A stretch of DNA of 64,000 bases from Brassica napus (taxonomy: Eukaryota; Streptophyta; Magnoliopsida; Brassicales; Brassicaceae), in contig NC_063452.1 of assembly GCF_020379485.1 (NCBI RefSeq), positions 13,929,065 to 13,993,064 on the forward strand, in the 5' to 3' direction. This document shows positions 23,483 to 34,310 of the stretch, one piece after another. The position numbers were made by a program, and so were the translations under genes. The notes under the pieces are model-generated. The model was not told where the DNA came from. It was given only the letters and a program-made list of their open reading frames with translations, and did no database searches. Each line of letters opens with the position of its first letter. The stretch's first letter is position 1.

Positions 23483-25418
23483 TTATATTTTTTATAGAGT
23501 GATAGATCCTTCTATTTTTATTTATTTTTGAAGTAAATGGACAGAAAACAAATTTAAATTAATTTGTTTAAAATAGTAACTGAGTAGAAATATTTGTTAC
23601 TCTACTTTTATTATCGTTGAAACTATTTTCCAGTTACGCTCTATTTTTTTTTTCTTTCTCACATTTATAGTTTTCTCTTATTTATCCTTTATAAAAGAAA
23701 AATAGAGGTGAATTGAAAATGGTTTAAAACTTTTTTTTTTCTTAAGAAAACTATGAGTCTTTTCTGGTTTCAATGGTTCTCTTCAGCAATATTCATAGTT
23801 GTTTACATATGTTATGCAAGAAGTAGAGGTTTTGCATCCATAGATGTATTTTAGTAGCATATTTTCTTTTGGATTCTGTAAGAACCCATAGTTTTTTTTT
23901 TGGGGGTCTAAACTCCAATAGTTTTACCGTGTAATAACATTTCTGTTTTTCTCCATGAAGAAATTATGCCATGCTCTGCGGAATTCATTTGATAAATTAA
24001 ATGGAGAAGAGAGTTAAGAAAAAGCCCCCAAAAAGCTTTAGCCTGAGTTGGTATGTCATAACTCACGCTTCTTATTGAGCGTTTTGGTTTAGTTGAGCAT
24101 ACGGACCATCTCATTGTTCATCGTTGATTGCTTTTGATAGGTACGGACCGTAGAGTAAATAAAACAAGAAACGTCGAGATCCATGTCTACGATAAATATT
24201 TCAACTTCATTTCGCTAATATTATTCTACTAACCAGGAGATACAGAACTAGGAAAATATATTCCAATCTTACAAACTTGTGAATAGTAGGATACTGGTAT
24301 GATGGTATCACTAATGACGTATATAATAATCAACCATAATTAAAATATTAGTGTGAAAATTTGAACCCTAGTTTCTTAACCTCATCGGAAATCAATCAAC
24401 TATGGTCGAACGATTTCTCATTTTTAAGTTAGAGTAAAATTTGTTTTGTAAAAACCATTTTTTTATCTGATCAAGTTTTAGCTTTTAATTTTTGTTTTTG
24501 TAAAAACCGTTTCACTTGCCAATCAAGTTTTTTAACAAATAAATTCTCTAAAATTTAGAGAAACTAGTTTTTCAAAATTCCAACCAATTTATGAAGAAAA
24601 GCCAAAAACCAACTTTTTTTGGGTTTTCAATATAAAAACGAATTTTGTTTATTTTATATAAAATACTATATTTTAATTAATTAATAATTAAGTAACTAAT
24701 ATTTTCATAAAGATAAAATTCCCATACAATTTTTTTAACATTAATGTAAAATAATTTATGTGTTTCATATATGTAAATAAATATAGATAATTTTAGTATT
24801 AGTTGTAACCAATTAATTATTAATATCTATAAATAATCTATTGAATAATTTTATTATAAATACTAAACAACATCTAAAAATTATAAAATTTAAAATATTT
24901 TATTAATACAATATATTATATTAATTTGAAAAATAGCCATTCAAGTTCTAACAAACGAAAAATATTTTATGTAATAAAATTTATAAATTGTTTCAAAATT
25001 TTAAAATATTTTAATTTTTATAATTTATAGATATTTTATTAATTATATTTAAATATAACACTTAAAAATAAAATAATTTAAAACATGGTAATGTTTTTAT
25101 TTTAAATAACAGAGACTATATTTTGATAAATTTTAATGGTAATTGTTTTAAAAAATATTATTTTAAAACAATGTATTGCTTATTTTATTAAAAAAAAACT
25201 AAGAATACAGCAAAACCAAAATTTAAAAACTAAAAAACTAAAACCAAAAACTAATGAAAACAATCATCACCTAGAATATTACCTTCCAGAAATTTTTGAT
25301 CGAATTAGTTTGTCCAACTAATATACACAGAAATACAAAGGCTAGGATTCAGGTACGATGCTCTATATATGTGCTTTATGGGGTGAAATATTGATATTAA
25401 TCTTGGTTTACTTTTATA
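23483..25418. other. AT-rich intergenic stretch
   Basis: No gene was identified. A 68-codon minus-strand frame at 23908-24114 is not recognised. The rest is low-complexity A/T. Confidence 0.4.
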
Positions 25419-25654
25419 CTCTTTCTGTTCCATTAAAATAAAATTTTTAGAAAAGTTAAAAAAAATCAGAAAATAGATTTTTATGTTTTTATATAAAAAT
25501 TACAAATTTCAATAAAATTAATTGAATTTATTAAAAAACCACTGGTTAAAAAACATTAGATTTCATAATTTTTAAAAACGATGCATAATTAATATGTTTT
25601 TTAATATACGTGAAGACGCTAAAATATCTACATTTAAAGAACGGAGGAAGGGAG
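25419..25654. mobile_element. Stowaway-like MITE
   Basis: The left end CTCTTTCTGTTCCATTAAAA pairs imperfectly with the right end, which reads CTCCCTTCCTCCGTTCTTTA in reverse complement. TA lies on both sides (25417-25418, 25655-25656). No coding sequence. Confidence 0.65.
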
Positions 25655-25791
25655 TATATATATGTCGTCTTCTGTTACATATTCTTACACGTGATCAACA
25701 CATTCACCTATTTAGCTACCCACCTACCCACGCATTGAGTTCTTAAATAAACTTTCCTATCCTTCACAATAAAACTTTATTATATATTATA

Positions 25792-25818
25792 CTAGGGTCG
25801 GCCCGCCTTACAGGCAGG
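25792..25818 (-). other. Helitron 3' terminal hairpin and CTAG end
   Basis: On the minus strand a 6-bp stem (CCTGCC with GGCGGG, one G-T pair, loop TGTAA, 25818-25802) is followed after six bases by CTAG, next to T in the flank. This is the canonical rolling-circle transposon terminus. Confidence 0.75.
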
Positions 25819-26435
25819 ATTTAATGGATCGATTTTTATAAAAGATATAATTTTGTGTAAATTTTCTTTTATGTTAAGTTGGGTGTAAGTATGATTATGT
25901 TGTCTACACCAAATTTTAATTATATAACTAAAAATGACCGGATTCTAAGTATGTTGGCCGTTTTAATCTTGAATTGTAAACTTTTATAGTGTTTTCAGTT
26001 TTATAACACTATAAACACACATAAATCAATTGGATGCAATCAAAAGCGAGAAAAATATTTCAATAAAATTAAAATTGTCAGATAATTGATAATTCTTTTC
26101 TTTTCAATTGTGATGATTTTTTTAAGAGAGAAAAAGAAAAGATAAAATTCGTACTTTAAAAATTCGTATTTTAACATTTTAAAAAGCTTAAAATGGTTAT
26201 AGATTATGAAATTATATAATATATTAATAAAAAGAACATGTTAAAAGGAAAAAAAAAATACATTGAGCTATTTTGGTATTTAAAACACCTCTTGAAATTT
26301 AAAATAACGGCCAAAAAATTACATGAAATGTAGTAAATAATAATCTTGAAACAAACGAATGAAAAAAATATAATGGAAACATATTATGGGATGAGGACCA
26401 AATAATTATTTAATAAGAAAAAAGAGAGAAAAACA

Positions 26436-26605
26436 ATGCAGACATTAGCCATCTACTCGTGCATTTTGTGTGTTATATTAGTCTATGGGATTGAAAACGA
26501 TGCGGACATTATTTACTCGATCCTTTATGTGTTATATTAGTCTATGGGATACCTTGAAAACTATGCAGACATTAGACATCCACTCGTATTTTTTGTGTTT
26601 CCACT
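26436..26605. repeat. Tandem repeat of about 64 bp, 2.5 copies
   Basis: Units starting ATGCAGACATTAG or ATGCGGACATTAT recur, each containing ACTCG and GTGTTATATTAGTCTATGGG. The third copy is partial. It lies inside the Helitron and is non-coding. Confidence 0.7.
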
Positions 26606-27229
26606 TCCAAACCTTTTTTTAAATGTTTTGGTTCTTTTTTTTCATTTTGTATGTGTTCTTTTTTCTGGTTCTTTTTTTTGTAATTCGTTTTTTCATTTTG
26701 TATATGTGCGTAGATTTGGAAATGTATGCGGGTGAGCGATGGTCTGAGGATAAGTTTGGTGATCTTGCGTCTGTTTGTTGAGTGGAGAAGCGCCTGAGAC
26801 CAGAGTGTGTGCCGTCCGATGCAAGGAATTTTCCAGAAACTTGTTTTGCAAGAAATCCTGAGGGTAGAGGAAGGGCTTTGGTTTTACTATTGCATCGATT
26901 CTTGTGTGAAGAGGACATGTATGGTCTCAGGCGTCTCTTTGCTTCCCTTGATGGTTAAATGTCTTCATAGATTGTTTATTTACATTTATGTTTAATCAGT
27001 GTGCATATATGCATAATTTTTGTTAATGCATAAACTAAACCACAAAGGCTATACTTTTGTTGATCTTTAGCGTCTACTATTTTCAAACCAATTTTAATGT
27101 TTTATTGATTAGGTATCTATTTGGAGTAAAATATCAATTTACATATAAACAAAAACGTATAGAAACTTATTCAGACCTAAATTGATCGACTACTAAATCC
27201 TTCCACGGTTGTGTACATATTGTATTCTT

Positions 27230-28785
27230 GAGATGTTTTCCTCATGTTTAGAGTCATATTGGTATCTATAACGTTATTTCAGTCAAGAATCAAGCAACAA
27301 CAATTCAAAGTTAACTAAAGAAATAGACTGTTATTCAGTAACTTATACATTGATGATAGGACAAAAGAGACTTCAAGAGAAAAGAGCATAGTAAAAGAGT
27401 ATATTCCAAGTATCAGGTAGATCAGGAAGACACCACTGGCTATCATTACCAGGATGGTTCCCACTGTAAGAAGAAGGATGAGCATCTTTACGGAGCTGAG
27501 ATAGACCGGTTATGTCGAGCCAATAGACCGGGTTCTTCAATTTCCTCACCACTTTGTTTAAAATCACCCAAGCCACAGGTGATCCTCCTCAATACTTCCT
27601 CCCGTAGAATGGCTGTGTGTGACTCTTACATGACTTCATTGGCTCTCCCCAATTCCTTCCACTGCCAACAAAAGATCGTCTAGAGAATATTAGAGAATGG
27701 TAGAACCATAATCACCTACACAATAACATACATTATCAAAATAATAGTCATGGCCGGTTTTGAGCACAGCAGGATAAAACATTTGTCTCCATCAATAAAT
27801 TTTAAAGTGCTATTATACATAGATCACATGGTATTTAAATTATCAATTTCTTGCATTAAGATTAACATTAAAATGTTTATGATTCCCTAATAGCTATGCT
27901 ATGCCTAGAAAATGCTTAGCCAGTAATATCAACTACCCATTGAAACGGGTTTCTTTGTTTGTTTACTTACTCGTAATGAACAGGAGAAACGCCATTGAAA
28001 AAAACATTGGTCTGAGATGTTTTCCTCATGTTTAGAGTCATATTGGTATCTATAACGTTATTTCAGTCAAGAATCAAGCAACAACAATTCAAAGTTAACT
28101 AAAGAAATAGACTGTTATTCAGTAACTTATACATTGATGATAGGACAAAAGAGACTTCAAGAGAAAAGAGTATGTTCCAAGTATCAGGTAGACCAGGAAG
28201 ACACCACTGGCTATCATTACCAGGATGGTTCCCACTGTAAGAAGAAGGATGAGCATCTTTACGGAGCTGAGATAGACCGGTTATGTCGAGCCAATATACC
28301 GGGTTCTTCAATCTCCTCACCACTTTGTTTAAAATCACCCAAGCCACAGGTGACCCTCCTCAATACTTCCTCCCGTAGAATGGCTGTGTGTGACTCTTAC
28401 ATGACTTCATTGGCTCTCCCCAATCCCTTCCACTGCCAACAAAAGATCGTCAAGAGAATATTAGAGAATGGTAGAACCATAATCACCTACACAATAACAT
28501 ACATTATCAAAATAATAGTCATGGCCGGTTTTGAGCACAGCAGGATAAAACATTTGTCTCCATCCCTAAATTTTAAAGTGCTATTATACATAGATCACAT
28601 GGTCTTTAAATTATCAATTTCTTGCATTAAGATTAACATTAAAATGTTTATGATTCCCTAATAGCTATGCTATTCCTAGAAAATGCTTAGCCAGTAATAT
28701 CAACTACCTATTGAAACGGGTTTCTTTGTTTGTTTACTTACTCGTATGAACAGGAGAAACGCCATTGAAAAAAACATTGGTATTA
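27230..28785. repeat. Tandem duplication covering the TBL last exon
   Basis: About 27230-28014 and 28015-28785 are near-identical direct copies, both starting AGATGTTTTCCTCATGTTTA. They differ by a small indel near 27385 and scattered substitutions. Each copy holds the TBL C-terminal exon plus flanking intron and 3' sequence, so the captured gene has two successive last exons. Confidence 0.9.
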
Positions 28786-29210
28786 GATGGATTGACAAAT
28801 GCATTAACCCATCGAGCCTAAGTGGTCATCCCTTTGTGATAAGCGACCAGTCTGTTCATGTCTTTGTATAATCTGTTCTCATCTTCCATGTAGTCCCACC
28901 TGGGCCACACAAACACACGTAGAGTCATCAAATGAGTCAAAACTCAAAAAGGAAGCAAACAAAAGCCAAAGAAAACGTACGGCTGGATGTGGTCGATATG
29001 GGTCCACCAATGCCAACCGTTGAAAATCAAGACGTCCATGCCTCTCCACATTTTGCCTTCCTTAACTACCTCAATGTTTCCGTTGTAGAAGACGCTCTGG
29101 TATGGATTCCCTTCCACGGCGGAGATGACATAACTCACCAGATCAAATATTCCAGGCTGTGCAACAGGGAGGAGTTTGATCAAATGTTCTGGTATGGCTA
29201 CGCTTTCCAT
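27391..29210 (-). pseudogene. Trichome birefringence-like (TBL/DUF231) gene fragment captured by Helitron
   Basis: Minus-strand exons recall the TBL family of Golgi polysaccharide O-acetyltransferases. Exon a (28981 to about 29200) has DVLIFNGWHWWTH and ends at a GT donor after Q-P. Exon b (about 28746-28899) continues W-D-Y-M-E-D and includes LYKDMNRLVAYHKGMTT, an in-frame TAG where a tryptophan is usual, then VNPSNTNVFFNGVSPVH. Exon c (about 28175-28433) carries GGSPVAWVILNKVVRRLKNP and the conserved DITGLSQLRKDAHPSSYSG and WCLPGLPDTWN blocks, with another stop near its start. A second copy of exon c lies at about 27400-27661. The N-terminal half (membrane anchor, TBL domain, GDS motif) is absent. 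The TAG and truncation make it a pseudogene, though chimeric transcripts remain possible. Confidence 0.85.
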
Positions 29211-29899
29211 TTTCCTTTTTTCTGTATATCACTCTCTCCTGCCAACCACAAAACATATCACTCAACCTGAACAACATTAAAAAGCTGAACTAAAACACAT
29301 CGAAAGATCACTGCTTCTCTACACAGCTAAAGTCAGAAACATTGGATAAAACAGCAAACTTTACAATTTAAAACGAAGTTTGTCTCTTAAAGAAAGCTAT
29401 TAAGTAAACAGAATAAGATTCAACTTTCATGGCAAATCCTTTCCATCAACTTCATCTACCAAAAACAGAGACAAAATCAGAATCAAACTTCATGGCAAAT
29501 CCTTACCATAGTCTTTTTCCAGCCTATATAAACTATATATAACCCATCATCTTCAAATCACAAACCTACAAAAAATAGAAATAATATTCATCAATTGTTT
29601 CAACTAAGAGCAAAATTCAGATCTAATAAAACTCAAACAAAACCCAGATTTGTCTATACGGCGGTAGTAATCCTCCGTACAGCCTCTCCTTCTTTCCTCC
29701 ACACTCATCTTTGCTCCTCCACACCGTATCGATCCTCTGCTTCGTCTTCACCCTTCGATTGTTCAAACTTCACCAAAATCAAAGCCACACAGAAGAGATG
29801 ATGAGAAAGTAAATAATTTGTAGATCTAAAAAGGAGGAGGAGATTCGTTACCATTAATTGATAGAGATGGCAGTGGAGATGGAGAGACATGAGAAGATA

Positions 29900-30897
29900 T
29901 CTCATGATGGTGGAGAGACATGGAGCAGAGATCCCAGGGAATAGAATAACAGACGTGGAGAGAGAGAGAGACGAGGAAGAGTAGAGACGTAATAGCCGGA
30001 GAGGAGCAGATCTGTCACGAAGTAGGAGATGAGGCATCACGGTGCTTAATAACTTCACGTAGGAGAGATGCAGAGGAGGAGAGGAGGCGTCACAGTTACG
30101 ATCTGTAACTTAAATGAAACGCTAGTTTTTGGGATGGTGGGACACGTGTCGTGCTCATAGAGCTCGACTTATCTAGGTGGAATCCTAGGTGTCTTAAGGA
30201 GAAGAGAACAAACTGTTCTTTATAATAATAGATCTCATGATGGTGGAGAGACATGGAGCAGAGATCCCAGGGAATAGAAGAACAGACGTGGAGAGAGAGA
30301 GAGACGAGGAAGAGTAGAGACGTAATAGCCGAAGAGGAGCAGATCTGTCACGAAGTAGGAGATGAGGCATCACGGTGCTTAATAACTTCACGTAGGAGAG
30401 ATGCAGAGGAGGAGAGGAGGCGTCACAGTTACGATCTGTAACTTAAATGAAACGCTAGTTTTTGGGATGGTGGGACACGTGTCGTGCTCATAGAGCTCGA
30501 CTTATCTAGGTGGAATCCTAGGTGTCTTAAGGAGAAGAGAACAAACTGTTCTTTATAATAATAGATCTCATGATGGTGGAGAGACATGGAGCAGAGATCC
30601 CAGGGAATAGAAGAACAGACGTGGAGAGAGAGAGAGACGAGGAAGAGTAGAGACGTAATAGCCGGAGAGGAGCAGATCTGTCACGAAGTAGGAGATGAGG
30701 CATCACGGTGCTTAATAACTTCACGTAGGAGAGATGCAGAGGAGGAGAGGAGGCGTCACAGTTACGATCTGTAACTTAAATGAAACGCTAGTTTTTGGGA
30801 TGGTGGGACACGTGTCGTGCTCATAGAGCTCGACTTATCTAGGTGAAATCCTAGGTGTCTTAAGGAGAAGAGAACAAACTGTTCTTTATATAATAGA
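29900..30897 (-). repeat. Three tandem copies of a 333-bp Helitron 5' end
   Basis: Units 29900-30232, 30233-30565 and 30566-30897 are almost identical, and each ends (plus strand) in a GTTCTTTATAATAATAGA-type motif, which on the minus strand is the Helitron 5' start. Each copy contains GACACGTGTC (30141, 30474, 30807) and a purine-rich GGAGAGAGAGAGA tract. The reading frames inside are repeat artefacts. Confidence 0.9.
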
Positions 30898-31484
30898 TAG
30901 ATAGACTACACGATAAACTATTGGAATTTTTCTAAAGCCCTTTATTTGCTAGGGAAATTAGGGATGAGCAGTAGCCATAAAATCCAAAGACGATATTTTT
31001 CGTTTTCTTTGTATTCAACCCAGACCGGCTCAATGGTGTCATAGGACCTAGGGTAAAAAAAAATTAATTTTTAAATTCTTATTTTTCTTTAAAAAATCTG
31101 ATAGATATATGTTTTTTTTCAAAATACCAGAAGTATTTTTAAAAATAAATCTATGAAAATAAAAAAATACTTTCATATATATTGTTCTTTATAATAATAG
31201 ATAGATAGACTACATGATAAACTATTGGAATTTTTCTAAAGCCCTGTATTTGCTAGGGAAATTAGGGATGAGCAGTAGCCATAAAATCCAAAGACGATAT
31301 TTTCCGTTTTCTTTGTATTCAACCCAGACCGGCTCAATGGTGTCATAGGACCTAGGGTAAAAAAAATTTAATTTTTAAATTATTATTTTTCTTTAAAAAA
31401 TCTGATAGATATATGTTTTTTTTCAAAATATCAGAAGTATTTTTAAAAATAAATCTATGAAAATAAAAAAAATACTTTCATATA
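30881..31484. repeat. 303-bp duplication joining Helitron tip and host flank
   Basis: The segment starting GTTCTTTATA...AGATAGATAGACTACA at 30881 recurs at 31184. Each copy holds the outermost ~17 bp of the Helitron 5' end plus about 285 bp of flank, including GACCGGCTCAATGGTGTCAT. That motif and the inverted-looking AGCCGACCTGA near 31615 might be ends of a degenerate hAT-like element (weak). Confidence 0.8.
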
Positions 31485-31639
31485 AAAAAAATTTGGACCC
31501 CTTTTCTTATTTTTTATATAAAAATACATGTATTTTTTAAAAATCGAACTCATTAAGAAATAGGGGGACAACGGATTGGGTCCGGGGCGGTTGCACCGCT
31601 CGCCCCCCTATCTCAGCCGACCTGATTCAACCTCCATGT

Positions 31640-33173
31640 AACATTAGAAATTAGGAGGATTACTAATCTTTCTCATTCTGCTAAAAGAGTTCATCTCTAT
31701 CTACGACCTTTTCCTTAAGCAGTGTTCAACAAATGTTAGGCGCTAACAGTGACTCAATACCTATCGTTTGAAACAATTAAACTTAATTAGATGTTAAAAT
31801 GGTTATTTGATAGTTTAAAAGTTTATTGCTTTATAAAAATATATAATTTTTTGAAACACATAAAAAATATACTAATATTTTAAATTTCATGATTCACAAA
31901 CATTAAAATTTATATTAAACCATTTTATATGATTTTTTTTATATTGATGACCATAATTTATATAATTATTTATGTATTATTTATTATTTATTATTAGTAA
32001 TATAGTTTTAGACAATTTAGAAGATAATCACCAAAAATTTAGAGGGTTTAGGTCTAGATAAGATATCATCTAAGAACACTTTCAGAACTTTGCTTTTAGA
32101 AGAGTCAATCTTAATCTACAACATAAAATAATTTTCTCAAACAGGAAAAATTTGTAATAAAACCAAAATAATCTTATTATATAAAGTTTGGTTCTTTAAA
32201 ATTGATAATTAACATGATTGATTAAGAAAAGCAAAAGCAAAATCATGATATATTAGTTAAATATTTTTTTATAAATATGTAAGGTTATAGTAATTTTCCC
32301 TTTTAAAAAATTTAAATCAAAAATCAAAATTTATAATTAACATAATTCATATTGTTACATGAATTTAAAATAATAAATTATTGTCTACTTTGGATCCGTT
32401 ACACAAGGTCCGTATGAATTTGTTTTTGGCTCCTTCCGAAAAAGAGTTCTCATACTATTTAGAATCGGACATTGCTTATATACTAGCCAATATTTATCTA
32501 AACTTACGATGTGGAACTTGGAATAAAAACTATCATCCACTCAAACCAAGTACTATACAAATTCTTGATTTCGACCTTCAGCAAACTCGGCACCAATCTT
32601 GTACTGTCGTACTCATCAATGGAACTCTTCACCTAACCTTCGCTACACCTATTAAGATTTATTCAACTAATCGTTGATCACCATAAAAGTGCTCCACTTA
32701 GTATTTTGATAACACAGTTAGAAATTATCAATCTAACATTTGTTGCATTGTTAGGAAGCCTTTCGGCACAAATCACTGGCACCTTGAATATGTGATGCAA
32801 TGTCCACATGGAAATTTTTAGGCTTTTTTCCAAAAATCTCATACTAATTAGAATTAGACAACTTATCTATTAATTTAGATTCATATTTTTATCTAACTTT
32901 TAGCTACTGTGTATATTTCAATTTTTGGACATATTCAAAATATCTTTCATTAACTGTAATCTATCGAAAAAGAAACTTATTGTTTTAAAAAAAATTAGTT
33001 GATGTGTTTATTACAAGATATGCCACTAGTTTTTGATATTTATTCTGACCATTCACTAATGATATTTTAGTAAATAATACACAAATTCTTGGGTCATATA
33101 AATAATACCATATATTACCAATCTAACACATGCATAGAATATATCATATTTAAATCACATCTAATTATACCAT
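31640..33173. other. AT-rich intergenic stretch with one unassigned frame
   Basis: Mostly A/T. At 32381-32677 a 98-codon plus-strand frame without an ATG at its start reads like protein (SEKEFSYYLESDIAYILANI) and is GC-richer than its flanks. I do not recognise the family; it may be an exon relic. Confidence 0.35.
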
Positions 33174-34101
33174 AATATATAGGGAGAATTGCCAAGTGTG
33201 ACTCAAAACTTGGAGTCAAACCCAAAACAATACCCCAACTTGGGTCAAAGGCAAAAGTAACCTAAAAGGCTATTGAAATTACAACTATCCCCTTGTGACC
33301 AAACAAAAAAACGGAATTCTTTTTACGTTTCTACCCCTCGCAAGTCGTCTGTTTAGACGACTTGAAAATAAGTCGTCCAGACGACTTAACTTAAAGTCGT
33401 CTGGACAGTTAGTCTTAAACATAATTTAAAAATTTTGTAAAAAATATTTTGATAAGTGAAAAATGGGAATTATGTAATTAACATATGTCTTAGGAGGTAT
33501 AAATTAAGATATAACAAATTTCAATTGTTTTCAGCATAGATGAGTGAAAGTAGTGAGTCATGATATTCTTAAGTTTATGTTTCATCAACATATGTTGTAG
33601 TATTGTATGTGTTCTTAGGGTTAGATTTTGGAAAGCATTAAAACCGTTTTTGAAAATTTTTAAAATTACTTATGCGTGTTCATTTCTGTGTATAGTAAAC
33701 ACTATTTAAGTATAATTTGATTTTATAACGTGGTTAGTTAGTTAATCTAGTCATTTTAGTTTAGGGGTTCATTTTAGGGTCTAGGACGACTTAATATTTT
33801 GTCGTCTGAAAACAGACGACTAAATATTAAGTCGTCTGTTGTACATTATCAGCCAGAATAAGTCGTCTAAACCGGACCAAACCTTAAAGTTTACCAATGT
33901 AATTTTAAAGCTAACCGGATTATTTACCCAATATATAAGGTGATTTTTTTTTTTTTTTCATTTTTCGCGATATTCAGAAACCCTAACAGTTCTCTCTCAA
34001 AGGCGATTTCGAATTCCCACGATTTCCGAACAAACCATCGTTCTCAACATCGGCTATCTATCTCACTTCATTCTCACCGTTGTCGCCGCAGCTTCTTCTA
34101 A

Positions 34102-34310
34102 CCCTAGCGCCGCCGATTCCTCTAAACCCTAGCGCCGCCGATTCCTCTAAACCCTAGCGCCGCCGCTTCCACTATTTCCGAACAAACCGTCGCCCTCGCC
34201 ACCGTGGTCACCAACGTTCTAAACACTAGCGCCGCCGCTTCTTCTAAACCCTAGCGCCGCCGCTTCTTCTCTGTAAACCTTAGCGCCGTTTCTCTGTAAA
34301 CCCTAACGCC
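34102..34310 (+). repeat. Telo-box-bearing leader repeats upstream of the Ulp1 gene
   Basis: A unit of about 25 bp reading AAACCCTAGCGCCGCCG followed by TTCC or CTTCT repeats in two blocks (about 34102-34180 and 34225-34310). AAACCCTA is the plant telo-box, often found in leaders of genes expressed in dividing cells. It lies in the presumed 5' UTR, before a probable leader intron acceptor (TTTTTTCAG near 34400). Confidence 0.65.

Larger units (their letters stand above)
25792..30897 (-). mobile_element. Helitron with captured TBL gene and tandem 5' ends
   Basis: On the minus strand the element starts TCTATTATATAAAGAACAG at 30897 (preceded by A) and ends with a GC-rich hairpin and CTAG at 25792 (followed by T). 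These are the structural hallmarks of Helitrons, which insert between A and T without a target duplication. It has no Rep/helicase gene, so it is non-autonomous. It carries exons of a TBL (DUF231) gene, an inner tandem duplication of the last TBL exon, and three copies of its own 5' terminal 333 bp. That both ends belong to one element is inferred from orientation and from the lack of other ends between them. Confidence 0.7.

Noticed and set aside
23908..24114. 68-codon minus-strand frame
   Set aside because: No domain, no splice context and AT-rich surroundings; chance frame cannot be excluded.
24450..25320. Inverted-looking A/T-rich ends of another MITE
   Set aside because: The similarity is low-complexity TTTTGTAAAAACC-type sequence; no clear terminal repeats or target duplicates.
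29705..30774. Repeated 62-117 codon frames on both strands as genes
   Set aside because: Produced by the 333-bp Helitron tandem repeat; composition is biased and no domains are visible.
31021..31625. hAT-like element with GACCGGCT ends
   Set aside because: Only about 10 matching end bases, no 8-bp duplicate, and one end lies inside a duplicated block.
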